Source: Isoetes taiwanensis
Lineage: Eukaryota > Streptophyta > Lycopodiopsida > Isoetales > Isoetaceae
Direction: 5' to 3'
NCBI GenBank assembly: GCA_021234155.1
Contig: JAJEKV010000036.1
Coordinates: 11,977,426 to 12,041,425, forward strand
DNA length: 64,000 nt
Shown: in pieces, positions 1 through 8,210 of the stretch
Layout of the letters: each line of letters starts with the position of its first letter
Numbering within the stretch: the stretch's first letter is position 1
Made by a program: the position numbers and the translations under genes
The notes under the pieces: model-generated
Told to the model about the DNA's origin: nothing
Databases searched by the model: none
What the model saw: the letters and a program-made list of their open reading frames with translations, nothing else

Positions 1-421
1 TGGGCGGCCGAAGCGGGTATGGGCGATCCACACGGGCATGGGCGCTGGAAACATGGGCCCTAGTTGGTCGCCTGCTTTTTCCTGAAGCTTCTCATTCGCT
101 TCATTCGCTTTGATTCCAGCCCTCGACCTTAGTCACAAATGTTTAGCGCCCTAAAGCAACCCTTTTTTCATCCTTTTTTTCGGTGATTTACGGCGCCATT
201 TCCCCATGATTCACCGCCTCAACACATCTAGATACACACCGGTTTTGGACCAAATTCAAAGGGCCAAGGAAATGGAAATGGACAGTTCGAGCTCAACAAA
301 ATGTGGAGACGAAGCTAGCTTACCTCAAGGGACAGTATGTCGTCTACTTGCATTGTTTGTTTGGGCTAAATGGCCACCGCTATTTAGATGCCTGGTAACC
401 ACTTTAGGGTCTTATAGTTGA
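1..421. other. No recognisable gene
   Basis: I see no supported gene here. A 71-residue frame from 206 to 421 has no recognisable motif and runs straight into the palindrome array, so I treat it as chance. The stretch has short T runs and a few GGCGCCATTT-like half-sites (for example near 194) related to the palindromes downstream. Confidence 0.5.
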
Positions 422-422
422 C

Positions 423-720
423 AAATGGCGCCATGGCGCCATTTGGATGATTGAGTGCACTTTAGGAGTCTTAGCTTACTTTAGGATGCCTGGTAGCTTA
501 CCATAGGGTCTTGTTGTTGGCAAATGGCGCCATGGCGCCATTTGATGTGTATTAGCATACATTTGGGACTTGTTGTTGGCAAATGGCGCCATGGCGCCAT
601 TTGATGTGTATTAGCTTACCATAGGGCCTTGTTGTTGGCAAATGGCGCCATGGCGCCATTTGATGTCTATTAGCATACATTGGGAACTTGTTGTTGGCAA
701 ATGGCGCCATGGCGCCATTT
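423..720. repeat. Tandem array of five perfect palindromes
   Basis: Five copies of a perfect 22-bp palindrome lie at 423-444, 522-543, 581-602, 640-661 and 699-720. The central 16 bp read TGGCGCCATGGCGCCA, and the flanks add AAA on the left and TTT on the right. Spacing is 99, then 59, 59 and 59 bp. The ~37-bp spacers are also similar (TTTGATGTGTATTAGC then TTGTTGTTGGC), so the last four copies are true ~59-bp tandem repeats. Degenerate half-sites recur near 939-960, 1176-1190, 3062-3176, 4977-5000 and 5018-5028, along the decayed gene downstream. The function is unknown. Options are a protein-binding array, subterminal repeats of a DNA transposon, or a simple minisatellite. Confidence 0.9.
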
Positions 721-780
721 TTATCTGCGTCTAGTCCTTTAACACTAATGGAGTCATTCGCATATGTATTCTCCTATAAA

Positions 781-879
781 TCGCAGGTGCCTCGACCCAG
801 TCAGAGCCACTCTCCTTCCAACCATCTTCCGCGAATATTTGGAAGGGGAGGGGCTCGGACTGGGTCGAGGCACCTGCGA
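781..879. ncRNA. Candidate hairpin RNA 1 (miRNA-precursor-like)
   Basis: A long near-perfect hairpin. The arms are 781-821 and 839-879 (41 bp each) with a 17-nt loop at 822-838. Across the arms I count two mismatches and one G-U pair. The outer stem starts TCGCAGGTGCCTCGACCC and is mirrored by GGGTCGAGGCACCTGCGA. A related hairpin lies 231 bp downstream and keeps the pairing despite sequence changes. Size and shape suit a plant miRNA or siRNA precursor, but I do not recognise a known miRNA. A small fold-back transposon is the main alternative. Transcription and strand are not shown by the sequence. Confidence 0.45.
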
Positions 880-1011
880 CCAAATGCAGGGAAATGCATT
901 CGAACTGCTTCCATTTGCTTATGCACTGAACTCGGATGCAAATGGCGCCACGGCGCCATTTGCCTAGTCATCTGGTCTGTCTGCTTGTTCTGTTGTGGTA
1001 TCTCCTACGAA

Positions 1012-1110
1012 TCGCAGGTGCCTCCACCCAGTCCGATCCACTCTCCTTCGAACCATCTTCCTCGAATATTGCGAAGGGGAGTGGTTTGGACTGGGTGGAG
1101 GCCTCTTCGA
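1012..1110. ncRNA. Candidate hairpin RNA 2, paralogue of hairpin 1
   Basis: The arms are 1012-1052 and ~1071-1110, around the loop CCATCTTCCTCGAATATT. The middle of the stem pairs perfectly (CTCCACCCAG with CTGGGTGGAG); the outer end is looser, with three mismatches in the last ten pairs. Relative to hairpin 1, a G-C pair has become C-G in the CCTCGACCC/CCTCCACCC block, and a C-G pair has become G-C in the CCTTCC/CCTTCG block. Both changes are matched on the opposite arm. Loop sequences are also alike, so the two are duplicates. Confidence 0.45.
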
Positions 1111-1798
1111 CCAAACGCAGGGATAGGCATACGATCAGCCTCCGTGCTTATGCACTGGACTGATACAAATAAGCCGCGGCGCCATTTGCCAACAACAACC
1201 TATTGTCCGCCGCTTGTTCAAACCATTTACCGATGCCTCTTTGTTTCGATGCCTCTTTGTTGCGGCTATATTCGTACGCGGAAACACAATTTCAATCCGA
1301 CCGCACTATGATGCCGATAGGCAGTAATGGGTGCATGGAAGTAATGCGGTGAGCCCTCTCATCGCTACAGGGCTCTAAAGGAGATGCAGAAGAGAGCTCT
1401 GCCTCCTTATAAGGGAGACAGACACGTAAAATGTACCGGCATTTACCGGCCGTGTATCTTGGTCCAAATGAAGTTGGTTGCCAAGAGCGGCCGCGAGGAT
1501 TGGATCCGGGTGGTGCGTGAAGATACTTTGAAGCAGAGAATAATTGTGTACTATGTGGACTGGAAGTTTTATGATCCCACTTTGATGTCCGCTAGCATTG
1601 CAAATGTAGCCTGGTTCGGCTAAGAAGCAAGGAAATTTGAAGCCGCTGCCAGACAACAACTTGACTTTGAAGAAGCTGACATCAAAGGTCCACAAGAAAT
1701 CTTGAGGGGCTTTATGATTCTTCGCAATCGGATGAACGAGTCGAAAAACTCGCCTTCATTCGTTGTCAAGGCAATAGCCCAGCAGAAACTACCCGCCA

Positions 1799-2374
1799 TT
1801 GTGGACACCTACGGCTAAAAACAAAGGAGCAAGAAGAAGACAAGACAACCTAGGGATACACTGCGAAAGTGACAAAGACTCCTCATCTTCTAATCGAGGA
1901 TGTCCAGAACCGGAGGAAGGAAAGGCGGCGGGCAAGAGGAAAGTTAAGAGAAAGGATCACAAAGATCCAGATATGGAAAAGAAGGAAAAGAAACAATCTA
2001 AAGAAAAGGAAGAGAAGGAAAAGGAAGAGAAGGAAAAGAAAGAGAAGGAAAAGAAAGAGAAGGAAGATAAAGAAAAGAGGGAAAAGAAGGAAAAGAAAAG
2101 GGCAAGGAAAGAAAAGGATAGGGAAGGCAAGGGGGTAAAGGAAGGAAAGGCGACACAGAAACGGAGGGAAAGGAAGTGGAGACAGAGGAAACGGATGGAA
2201 AAAAGAAGAAGCACAGGCGAGAGCCTTGAGAAGGAGAGGACACCAAAAAACAAAGGAGAGCCTCGGACTCCAAGTCCCGGGCTGGAAGTCCTAGAAGTGG
2301 TGGTGAACCTCCGAGCCCAAGGCATAGCGAGGATCCCCTGGACACCGCCAAAAGGGTCCCCATTAAGAAGCTAG
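1799..2374 (+). pseudogene. Lys/Glu-rich low-complexity segment of the ParB-like gene
   Basis: An open frame of 191 codons. Residues ~40-150 are almost wholly Lys, Glu and Arg (repeats such as EKEEKEKEEKEKKEK), a likely unstructured charged linker or nuclear-targeting segment. The composition comes from a GAAAAGGAAGA-type purine tract at ~1975-2230. The purine tract also opens long Ser/Phe-rich frames on the minus strand, which are artefacts. The frame reads on past 2374 after a stop into KLEPKKLTLRIAQDLL-like sequence that leads to the ParB-like domain, so I treat it as an internal part of the decayed gene and not as a separate gene. Confidence 0.4.
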
Positions 2375-2537
2375 AGCCAAAGAAGCTCACATTAAGAATA
2401 GCTCAAGACTTGCTAGAGATGCCCCGCAAATCTTGGTGGAAAGGTCGAAGAGGAAAAGACTACAGAGAATACATCGCAAAAAATTTACGATCACCTAAGA
2501 TCTGTTTCCTCTCTGTCACATTCATTAAAAAATAGAC

Positions 2538-3047
2538 GTGTTCAAATTATATCAAGGACCAGCAAATCTGACATCTAGACCAAGGAATATGGAGCACGTC
2601 AAAACTTTGGTGGAGTCCTTTCAGAGAGACCCACATCCAGTCTTCACTCCCGCTGATGTGATTCCATTCAATCCCCTCACAAATAAACTGGTCCCTTGGA
2701 AAACCGAGGATGACCTCATGGGGATGCACTATTATATAGTGAATGGTAATCATTCAGTTATGGCTGCTCAACTTGTATGTAGAAGACTCGGCACACCAAA
2801 GTCCCAAGAGCAAATGTCAAAGATTTATCTTCAACGGAATTGCCGAAAGTGTTGTGCGCACAAATCAACGAGCAGGAATGCCTCGCATTTCGGTTTAGAA
2901 GTCAATGATATCACCGCGAAGACTATTTTCAAAGAGCCATTCATTGATAACATAACCCACCAAGGGCAGCAATATGCTCTATGCGGGAAGCCTCGATCCA
3001 TCGGGACGGGCAATCTCGCTCGTAACCATACAAGGTACATGTCTTAA
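2538..3047 (+). pseudogene. ParB-like nuclease-fold domain fragment
   Basis: A 169-codon frame. Residues ~14-45 (MEHVKTLVESFQRDPHPVF, then a VIPF strand) and ~64-80 (HYYIVNGNHSVMAAQLV) match the layout of ParB/sulfiredoxin-fold domains: an N-terminal 'list of variables' strand followed by a G-N-H-x-x-x-A-A loop-helix. In bacterial ParB this fold binds CTP or cleaves DNA; in other families it binds ATP. The canonical Arg after the His is Ser here (NGNHSV), so activity cannot be assumed. The frame runs on to ~153 coherent residues before losing sense. It lies between the Lys-rich linker and methylase-like sequence, all downstream of a palindrome array. The fold assignment rests on motif reading only. 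Confidence 0.45.
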
Positions 3048-3061
3048 TTTTTCAGAAGATT

Positions 3062-3176
3062 ATGAAATGGCGCCGCGGGGCCATTTGTTCACCAAACGGC
3101 GCCACGGTGCCATTTCCTCACCAAAAATGCTTTACGGCGCCATTTTTCACCAAATGAAGCCCCACCGGCCATTTGC
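3062..3176. repeat. Second cluster of degenerate GGCGCC palindromes
   Basis: Between two coding remnants lie four imperfect copies of the upstream palindrome within ~115 bp: AAATGGCGCCGCGGGGCCATTT (3064 onward), AAACGGCGCCACGGTGCCATTT, then GGCGCCATTT and CCGGCCATTT half-sites, each separated by a CTCACCAAA-like spacer. Mutations break the dyads, consistent with CpG decay in an old repeat. Confidence 0.7.
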
Positions 3177-3242
3177 TCATTAAATGTTCAAGTCTAACTT
3201 CTTGTTGTTTCCAGCGTTATCCGACTCCGGCCGGAAGTTACC

Positions 3243-3503
3243 ATGCGTGGTAAGCATCCTAAAGATTTCAACCAGTGGGTCTTCATGCCAGAGGATATTT
3301 TTCAGTTATTCGTGTCCCTATGGAACTTGTGGAAATCTTGCAAGCTAAAAGACAACAAGGGACAAACTATTACCATGGCGGGCAAAAGAATCGACTACTT
3401 CAGTCGGACCTACCCGAGGTGCATGAGGGGTATGGACTACTTAAGACCGCGGGTTACGCTCCGTGAAGTCTTTGGATGGGAAGACCTTCGCCAAGGTCAC
3501 TAG
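3243..3503 (+). pseudogene. Unassigned middle fragment of the ParB-like gene
   Basis: An 86-codon frame beginning RGKHPKDFNQWVFMPEDIF with hydrophobic/aromatic spacing typical of real protein, but no motif I recognise. Coding-like text resumes in other frames to ~4009 (for example ILDCYLDTRGIFPMWDK near 3869 and an LLDSSLRK tail), then YIGMYEDEYKNPPPRG near 4050-4085. The frame changes and stops indicate decay. Its place between the ParB-like and methylase-like pieces makes it the expected N-terminal or target-recognition part of the enzyme, which is inference. Confidence 0.3.
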
Positions 3504-4299
3504 TGATTATAATGAGGTGTAAGCAATTCTTCAAGGCAAGGGCAAAGACACTAAGATCCATATCTTTCTTGAAGAAGGAGATTTTTGCATACGTGAAGGA
3601 TAATTTTCCGAGGAAGTTCAAGTCCTTCATCGATCTCGAGATGCTGCAGGTCGGGCCGAGGATACCGACCTGATTTCCATGGCCACCTTGCATAGTAAGT
3701 GGGTTGAAAACCGAGTGGGCAAGGAAGGCATTTTCGGTAACGTGCCACCCGCCTTTGGCAAGATTCATACGCAATGCAATCTTGAAGAGAGAGGATACCA
3801 AGACTTCCGTTCGCGGTTGAACTAATGTGACAACAAGGGACAAGTTGTTTGCACTCCGCATCAAGATCCTTGATTGCTATTTGGACACTAGAGGCATATT
3901 TCCAATGTGGGACAAAACCACACTAACAAATTTCTTTAATACGGTTGTAAAGAACACCACGGTGATTCTTTTGGATAGTAGTCTTCGCAAGGCGAGCACA
4001 ACTTTTTGATTTCATCTCATTGGATGATCCGGATTCCGGATCCGAGTTTATATTGGCATGTATGAGGACGAATACAAGAATCCGCCTCCCCGGGGAGTTC
4101 GGGAGGCCCATTCACTAGTGTATGCCACAAAGATTCAGGCCACCGAAGGTCCTCCCCGAAGTTATTGACCTCAAGTTCCCCTTCAACGATCATCCTCAAG
4201 AAGCGCCACGGTTCTCGTATGCGTAAGAAGACGAAGACGGGAGACCGAGGCTATGGTCGGGAAGCTCTGCAATGCCAGATTCAGTACAACACTGGCAAG

Positions 4300-4578
4300 G
4301 CTTGCCGGGGGACATAATTATGAGAAACCACCGGTCCGCTACATGCTCATTACCTCGTGCAGGAAAATGGTACCGCCAGAACAGGGGTGTTTGATTACTT
4401 CTCCGTGGTTCTTTTGGCGAGCTTCATTTTGAATAAGAGATTTTGCATTGTATTCGAAAGTGACCCGCTTAAGCATGAGTGCCTAAAGGGGATTCTAGAT
4501 AGGCTTGACCGCCATGAATCCTATCATCGCAGCCAGTTCGTGACGGAGAGACCACCCTTTGAAGTTGAAGAAGCGTAG
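4300..4578 (+). pseudogene. C-terminal DNA-methylase-like remnant
   Basis: The frame from 4357 reads GVFDYFSVVLLASFILNKRF, then CIVFESDPLKHECLKGILDRL. This copies the ending of N4/N6 DNA methylases, where a V-x-D-x-F-x-G-S-G-T-T-x-x-A (AdoMet-binding motif I) strand is followed by G-R-x-F-I-G-x-E-x-D-P and a helix. An upstream piece in another frame (EKPPVRYMLI, ~4322) matches the usual K-P-x-x-L lead-in. The Gly-rich AdoMet loop is lost, so the remnant is not active. The frame ends at 4578; related sequence continues to ~4795. Confidence 0.35.
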
Positions 4579-5190
4579 ATCCACCAAATCCGAGATGCCC
4601 AAGCTCCACCCGATGTGGACTATGATGTGATCAAGAATACACAATTCAATATGGACATTCTTGATGATCCCAATTTCAACGCCACAGCCGCGTTCGAGAG
4701 CTTTCTCGGGAGATCCTATGGTTGCTTCTTCTAGCCATGGCCCCGCCATACTGAACCTGATCCTATTGTGGAGCCTGTTCCTGATGAGGAACCCTGAATT
4801 TTGTATGAAAATAATGTAAATTGTACACTAATACTCTTGTATACAGGCTGCCTCTTCCGAGTCCTTGCCTGTTTTGGCAAATTTTTTAATATGCAAATCT
4901 ATGAATTCGGAATTTTTTACTATTTTTGTGATGTTATGTTTCTCCAGCTTCATTTTATGCAATGCTGGAATTTTTAATGGCGCCAATAAATGGCACTTTA
5001 GATGCATATTTTTTTTAAATGGCGCCATAATTGCTCAAAAAATTGGCATAAATTTGACTAAAAAGGATTTTCGTTCCTAATTGGAATCACGAAATTTCTC
5101 ATTTTAATGAAATTGTGCTTTTCATTGTTATTTTCTTTCGCTCCTCTTCCAGCCTAGCGCCTTTGGTGTTCTTCTTTTTAACCATATCTT
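4579..5190. other. Decayed gene tail and AT-rich DNA with palindrome half-sites
   Basis: 4579-4795 still carries coding-like acidic text in a broken frame. 4796-5190 is AT-rich without a gene; it holds two more half-sites of the GGCGCC repeat (AATGGCGCCAATAAATGG at ~4976 and AAATGGCGCCATAATT at ~5018). Their presence at both ends of the decayed gene suggests the repeats belong to the same element. Confidence 0.4.
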
Positions 5191-5409
5191 ATACTTGTTG
5201 CTGCCCTACATGGATCGCCATGGTCATCGGCATGATCGACGCCTGGAGATGGCCAGGAGACAGATTGATGTTGTCTTACCACCAGGGGAGGCTGGATATG
5301 CGGAACCGTCACATGTAAGTTACTGATTCTTGTATTTAGTAGCCTAGACATATATAAACTAGGAGAGGACGTGTACTGCGAGTAGTAAAAAAAAAACGCA
5401 GGTGTTTTT

Positions 5410-5700
5410 GGTCAAGGACACGGTCGCCTCTACCTTGAGTGGAGAGGACCAGGTGTGCCAGGCCCAAACTCACCTTCATACCTTACTAAGTACAATGTAG
5501 ATTACAAAATTGAGGTGTCGCGTAGTCAAGGTCATATGTCGACTTCACCTTGAGTGGAGGGGACTCTATGTATCGGGGCTAGCGCGTCTCCAAAAGATCT
5601 TTATTGAAATTGAAACTTATATAAGGGTCTTACTCGGGAAAGGGCATGGCCGGCTTCACCTTGAGTGGAGAGGACTACGTGTCCGAGCCCAATTCTGTCC
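5410..5700. repeat. Three-copy ~110-bp tandem repeat
   Basis: The block CACCTTGAGTGGAGAGGAC (with small changes) occurs at ~5432, ~5545 and ~5656, each preceded by GGTCAAGG- or GGGCATGG-like sequence and followed by a pyrimidine-poor stretch ending GCCC. The copies differ by ~15-25%. The array lies just before a telomere-like tract and the start of transposase-like coding. It could be subterminal repeats of the CACTA element, which usually carries such arrays, but I found no CACTA terminus. Confidence 0.6.
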
Positions 5701-5708
5701 ATTTAAGA

Positions 5709-5733
5709 TTTAGGGTTTAGGGTTTAGGGTTTA
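5709..5733. repeat. Interstitial telomere-type repeat (TTTAGGG)3.5
   Basis: Three and a half exact TTTAGGG units, the standard land-plant telomere heptamer. A tract this short is common inside plant genomes (break repair, or the telo-box of promoters) and does not mean a chromosome end. Confidence 0.85.
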
Positions 5734-5814
5734 TACTACCATATATTGTATCTATCACAGCCGTTCAAACTATTGTGCAGTATATAGTACTTACCTTTTG
5801 TAATTGGCAGAGGG

Positions 5815-6110
5815 ACAAAATAGTTTGCGATTGTAAAAGATGTATGGGGCTGAAGAGACGACTTAGAACGGTTGTTGAAGACCATCTGATAAGATTTGGT
5901 ACATTTGAACAACCCACCAGATCTGATGCTCGTCATGGATATCAGGTTGGTATACAATTATTATTTGTTTTTTTTTTTTTTTTTTAAGAGTATCTCTCTC
6001 AGTTCAAGTATATATTCAAGATGTTTATGATATCTAAATATGTAGGTAGATGATGCTGATGTCTCCTCCAAACTAGATGTGGATTTTGGTTTAATGTTGT
6101 CCATAGAGGC
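5815..6110 (+). pseudogene. Transposase-associated-domain-like fragment (CACTA N-terminus)
   Basis: Reading from ~5815: KIVCDCKRCMGLKRRLRTVV followed by EDHLIRFG. This resembles the transposase-associated domain at the N-terminus of plant CACTA proteins, whose pattern is I-x-C-P-C-x-x-C, a basic helix, then H-L-I-x-x-G-F. A plausible splice donor (CAG/GTTGGTAT at ~5944) and an acceptor (~6043, TATGTAG) join it to an acidic stretch VDDADVSSKLDVDFG ending at a stop near 6141. The match is short and one Cys-Pro is missing, so the call is tentative. tnp2 sequence follows at ~7.3 kb in the same orientation. Confidence 0.35.
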
Positions 6111-6209
6111 ATATGAAACCAAGCAAGAACCGATTCATCAATAATGTGGATGGGTGCCGCTCAACGCTGAAAGTGTTCCCTGCGTGAAAGAACACGAAGG
6201 GCTACAATC

Positions 6210-6864
6210 ATGAGAACATTGCATGTGTCGCACATTTCTAAGAACGCTTGGCCTCATCGCCGAAAGCGTGGAAATTCTCAAGAATTGCAAAGATTAGTCC
6301 GACCCTTTGTTAGGGCACCGCAAGACATTTGGCTTGTGGCGGTAGGACTTACCTATCCCTATGGATCAAGAATTTGCTTATTGGGGAAGAAGATACATCA
6401 TTATCGGAGCCGCATTTGTCCGTAAGTCGGATTCGCCTTATCTCCCAAGACGTGATAGAAGTGGAGCGAGACACCCACATTCCATTAATGCCATATGCGT
6501 GTCCCGAAAACGATTGGAAAACTTGGCAAACTTTGACTAAATATGCTTGGCGATGAGGATTTATGGAATGAATTCCAATGTCGCGTCGATAGGCGTGGGG
6601 GCATGTGATGAGGAGTTGAAGTTTATTGATGGTCGGGCCGGGGTTCATGGCAATATTGCGGGGTTCATCAACAGTTCTATTGACAACCGTGAGCGATGCA
6701 ATTGTGAATTTTTAGAGTGTCAAGGAGGGGAGGAAGATTTTTTTACAAGATGTGTAAAAAGCAGATATATCATGGTGTGTGCTATTAAAAGCATAAACAT
6801 TGGAGATGAGTTATTCATCAACTATCGCTATGATAGACCTCTCCCATTTGAGATGGAACAATAG
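6210..6864 (+). pseudogene. SET-domain-like fragment
   Basis: The frame at 6547-6864 reads GNIAGFINSSIDNRERCNCE near its middle and GDELFINYRYD near its end. These copy the two closing motifs of SET lysine methyltransferases: G-N-x-x-R-F-I-N-H-S-C-x-P-N-C and G-E-E-L-x-x-D-Y. The catalytic-site Asn-His-Ser reads Asn-Ser-Ser, so the His is lost. Upstream frames (6210-6556) give short coding-like pieces but are broken by shifts. A stop at 6862 is followed by an AATAAA hexamer at ~6887 and T-rich DNA. It lies between the CACTA N-terminal-like fragment and tnp2, so it may be a captured host gene piece. A stand-alone decayed SET gene is the alternative. Confidence 0.45.
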
Positions 6865-7329
6865 TATTGTTGTACTAAAAAAAAAGGAATAAAGTTTTTT
6901 TTTTTTTTTAATATGTTTTTTGTCAAATGGTTGTATGTATTTTATACTTATTACATTATTTGACATGATGGTTAATCGTTACTCTGTTTAATGAACTCAT
7001 TGAGCGGTCTCCATCCCGATCCATTAGTTCTAAGTTAGGTGCAAAGGGAAACCTATCGCCGTGAATTTCAAGCCGAGCGCACCAATATGAAGATATTGCA
7101 TACGATCAATATGAAGAGGATGAAACTATTGATTTAACCCGAGAAACGAAGTCTTTCGCGGACGAAGCCGATGCTCGATATGTTGCACGCTCTTCAAGAA
7201 TTACCCGATATTGATTTAGATGATGTCGAGGATGGTGGTGGAAAGGATATGGTAGAAGATGTGGGATACCCTTCGAGGATTGGTCGCATCGACGATGACC
7301 CTATTGTTATCGGGCGGTAAACGCATTTA
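6865..7329. other. Linker region before tnp2, no intact gene
   Basis: Poly-T tracts, then broken acidic coding-like text (FADEADARYVARSSRIT near 7157; DLDDVEDGGG near 7218) that may be the degenerate linker of the CACTA protein. No domain recognised. Confidence 0.35.
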
Positions 7330-7613
7330 TTTCCTGCGTCTCGAACCTCTCGTTTGTCGGGGCGTGCTCGCTAATTCTCAATCTCCAAACCAAGTTCAAG
7401 TGGAGCAATGCAAGTGTCTCCCGCTCTATTGAGGTGACATACTTATCAAGTCTTTCTATCTTACCACCATCTCCATCTTTTATCTTACCACTCTTAGATC
7501 GCAGTGTTATTGCACGAGAAGATCCTTCCGAAGAAGAACAATATGCCTACCGAGCCGGATCTCAAGTTAAGAAAATGATTCAAGCTTAACCGCCTTGGTT
7601 ATAAAGTCATACA
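7330..7613 (+). pseudogene. tnp2 transposase, N-proximal part, cut by copia insertion
   Basis: Coding-like text LILNLQTKFKWSNASVSRSI (~7377-7428) is followed by a likely intron (donor GAG/GTGACA at ~7432, acceptor CTCTTAG at ~7497) and then DPSEEEQYAYRAGSQVKKMI to ~7585. This matches the stretch of plant tnp2 just before the conserved I-H-A-C-P-N-D-C motif. A one-base shift at ~7586 breaks the frame; in the corrected reading NRLGYKVI runs into the copia target site. The rest of the motif continues beyond the insertion at 13024. Confidence 0.5.
7609..7613. repeat. Copia target-site duplication, left copy (ATACA)
   Basis: ATACA directly precedes the left LTR and is repeated at 13024-13028 directly after the right LTR, as expected of a 5-bp duplication made by retrotransposon integrase. 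Confidence 0.9.
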
Positions 7614-8163
7614 TGTTAGAATCGAGCTTGGGATTGAACCCAAGTATGCCAAGACTCATCTCCTTCAAACCCTCCCCGCACCTATATTTGCATACATGCA
7701 CTCAGATCGTGACTTTCGGTAGCATATTTTCTACGACAATCAGTCATATATATATTTTCTCATCAACCTGGATATATCCACTTGTCAAATCGTGCATGCC
7801 CTTCATATAGAAAGTTTTTCAACTTGCCTAAATAATAGGATGCCCTGTTGTCCTTATCTTCGGTTTGCCGTTGACTTTGACCCGTTGACGGTCAACCCAA
7901 AACCCTAAGTGGCGGGGCGGGGGTGTGCGTGTGTTTCTAGCGAGCCCAAAGAACACCGGGTAGGGTGTGCCCGCCACCTTTGACTTTGACTTTGACTTTG
8001 ACTTTGACTTTGACCTTGACCTGCTGCCACTGCTTCTCATAGGTCTCCCCCATTCAACTGCTTAACTTTGAATAACATGACACCATTTAACAACTCTAAT
8101 CTATCGCCATCGCTTCTCATAGATTAGAATATCACATGACACATAATTTTGTCATTTCCAACA
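7614..8163 (-). repeat. Copia 3' LTR
   Basis: 550 bp, TG...CA termini. Contains a run of TTTGAC hexamers (~7976-8020) that is longer than in the partner LTR, which explains most of the length difference (550 versus 517 bp). On the element's sense strand the repeats read GTCAAA. Confidence 0.9.
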
Positions 8164-8175
8164 TTCCCCTTCATG
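8164..8175 (-). promoter_or_regulatory. Copia polypurine tract
   Basis: The minus strand reads GAAGGGGAA directly next to the 3' LTR; this is the expected plus-strand priming site for reverse transcription. Confidence 0.7.
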
Positions 8176-8210
8176 TGATATTCCCCTGTCATCACATTGT
8201 AACAATTTCC

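Larger units (their letters stand above)
1384..4578 (+). pseudogene. Decayed ParB-like / DNA-methylase-like gene
   Basis: A run of plus-strand coding remnants in shifting frames reads as one ancestral gene. In order: an N-terminal piece from 1384 (79 codons, then stop, with coding-like sequence continuing to ~1816), a Lys/Glu-rich linker (1799-2374), a ParB-like domain (2538-3047), an unassigned middle (3243-3503, and ~3826-4009), and a C-terminal piece resembling the end of an N4/N6 DNA methylase (4357-4578). Stops and frameshifts separate them, so no full-length protein can be made as read, though some breaks could be introns. ParB-like nuclease-fold domains joined to amino-methyltransferases are known from phages and bacterial mobile elements. 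I recall similar ParB-like proteins in repeats of non-seed plants, but cannot verify that here. The whole-gene assignment is inference. Confidence 0.45.

Noticed and set aside
423-720. CRISPR array
   Set aside because: Repeats are perfect palindromes with similar, not unique, spacers, and the genome is eukaryotic.
688-1311. 207-codon plus-strand frame
   Set aside because: It spans the palindromes and both hairpins; its translation merely repeats those inverted and direct repeats (the same blocks twice).
1957-2390. Ser/Phe-rich frames on the minus strand
   Set aside because: They are the reverse of the purine-rich Lys/Glu tract; composition comes from low complexity and no motif is present.
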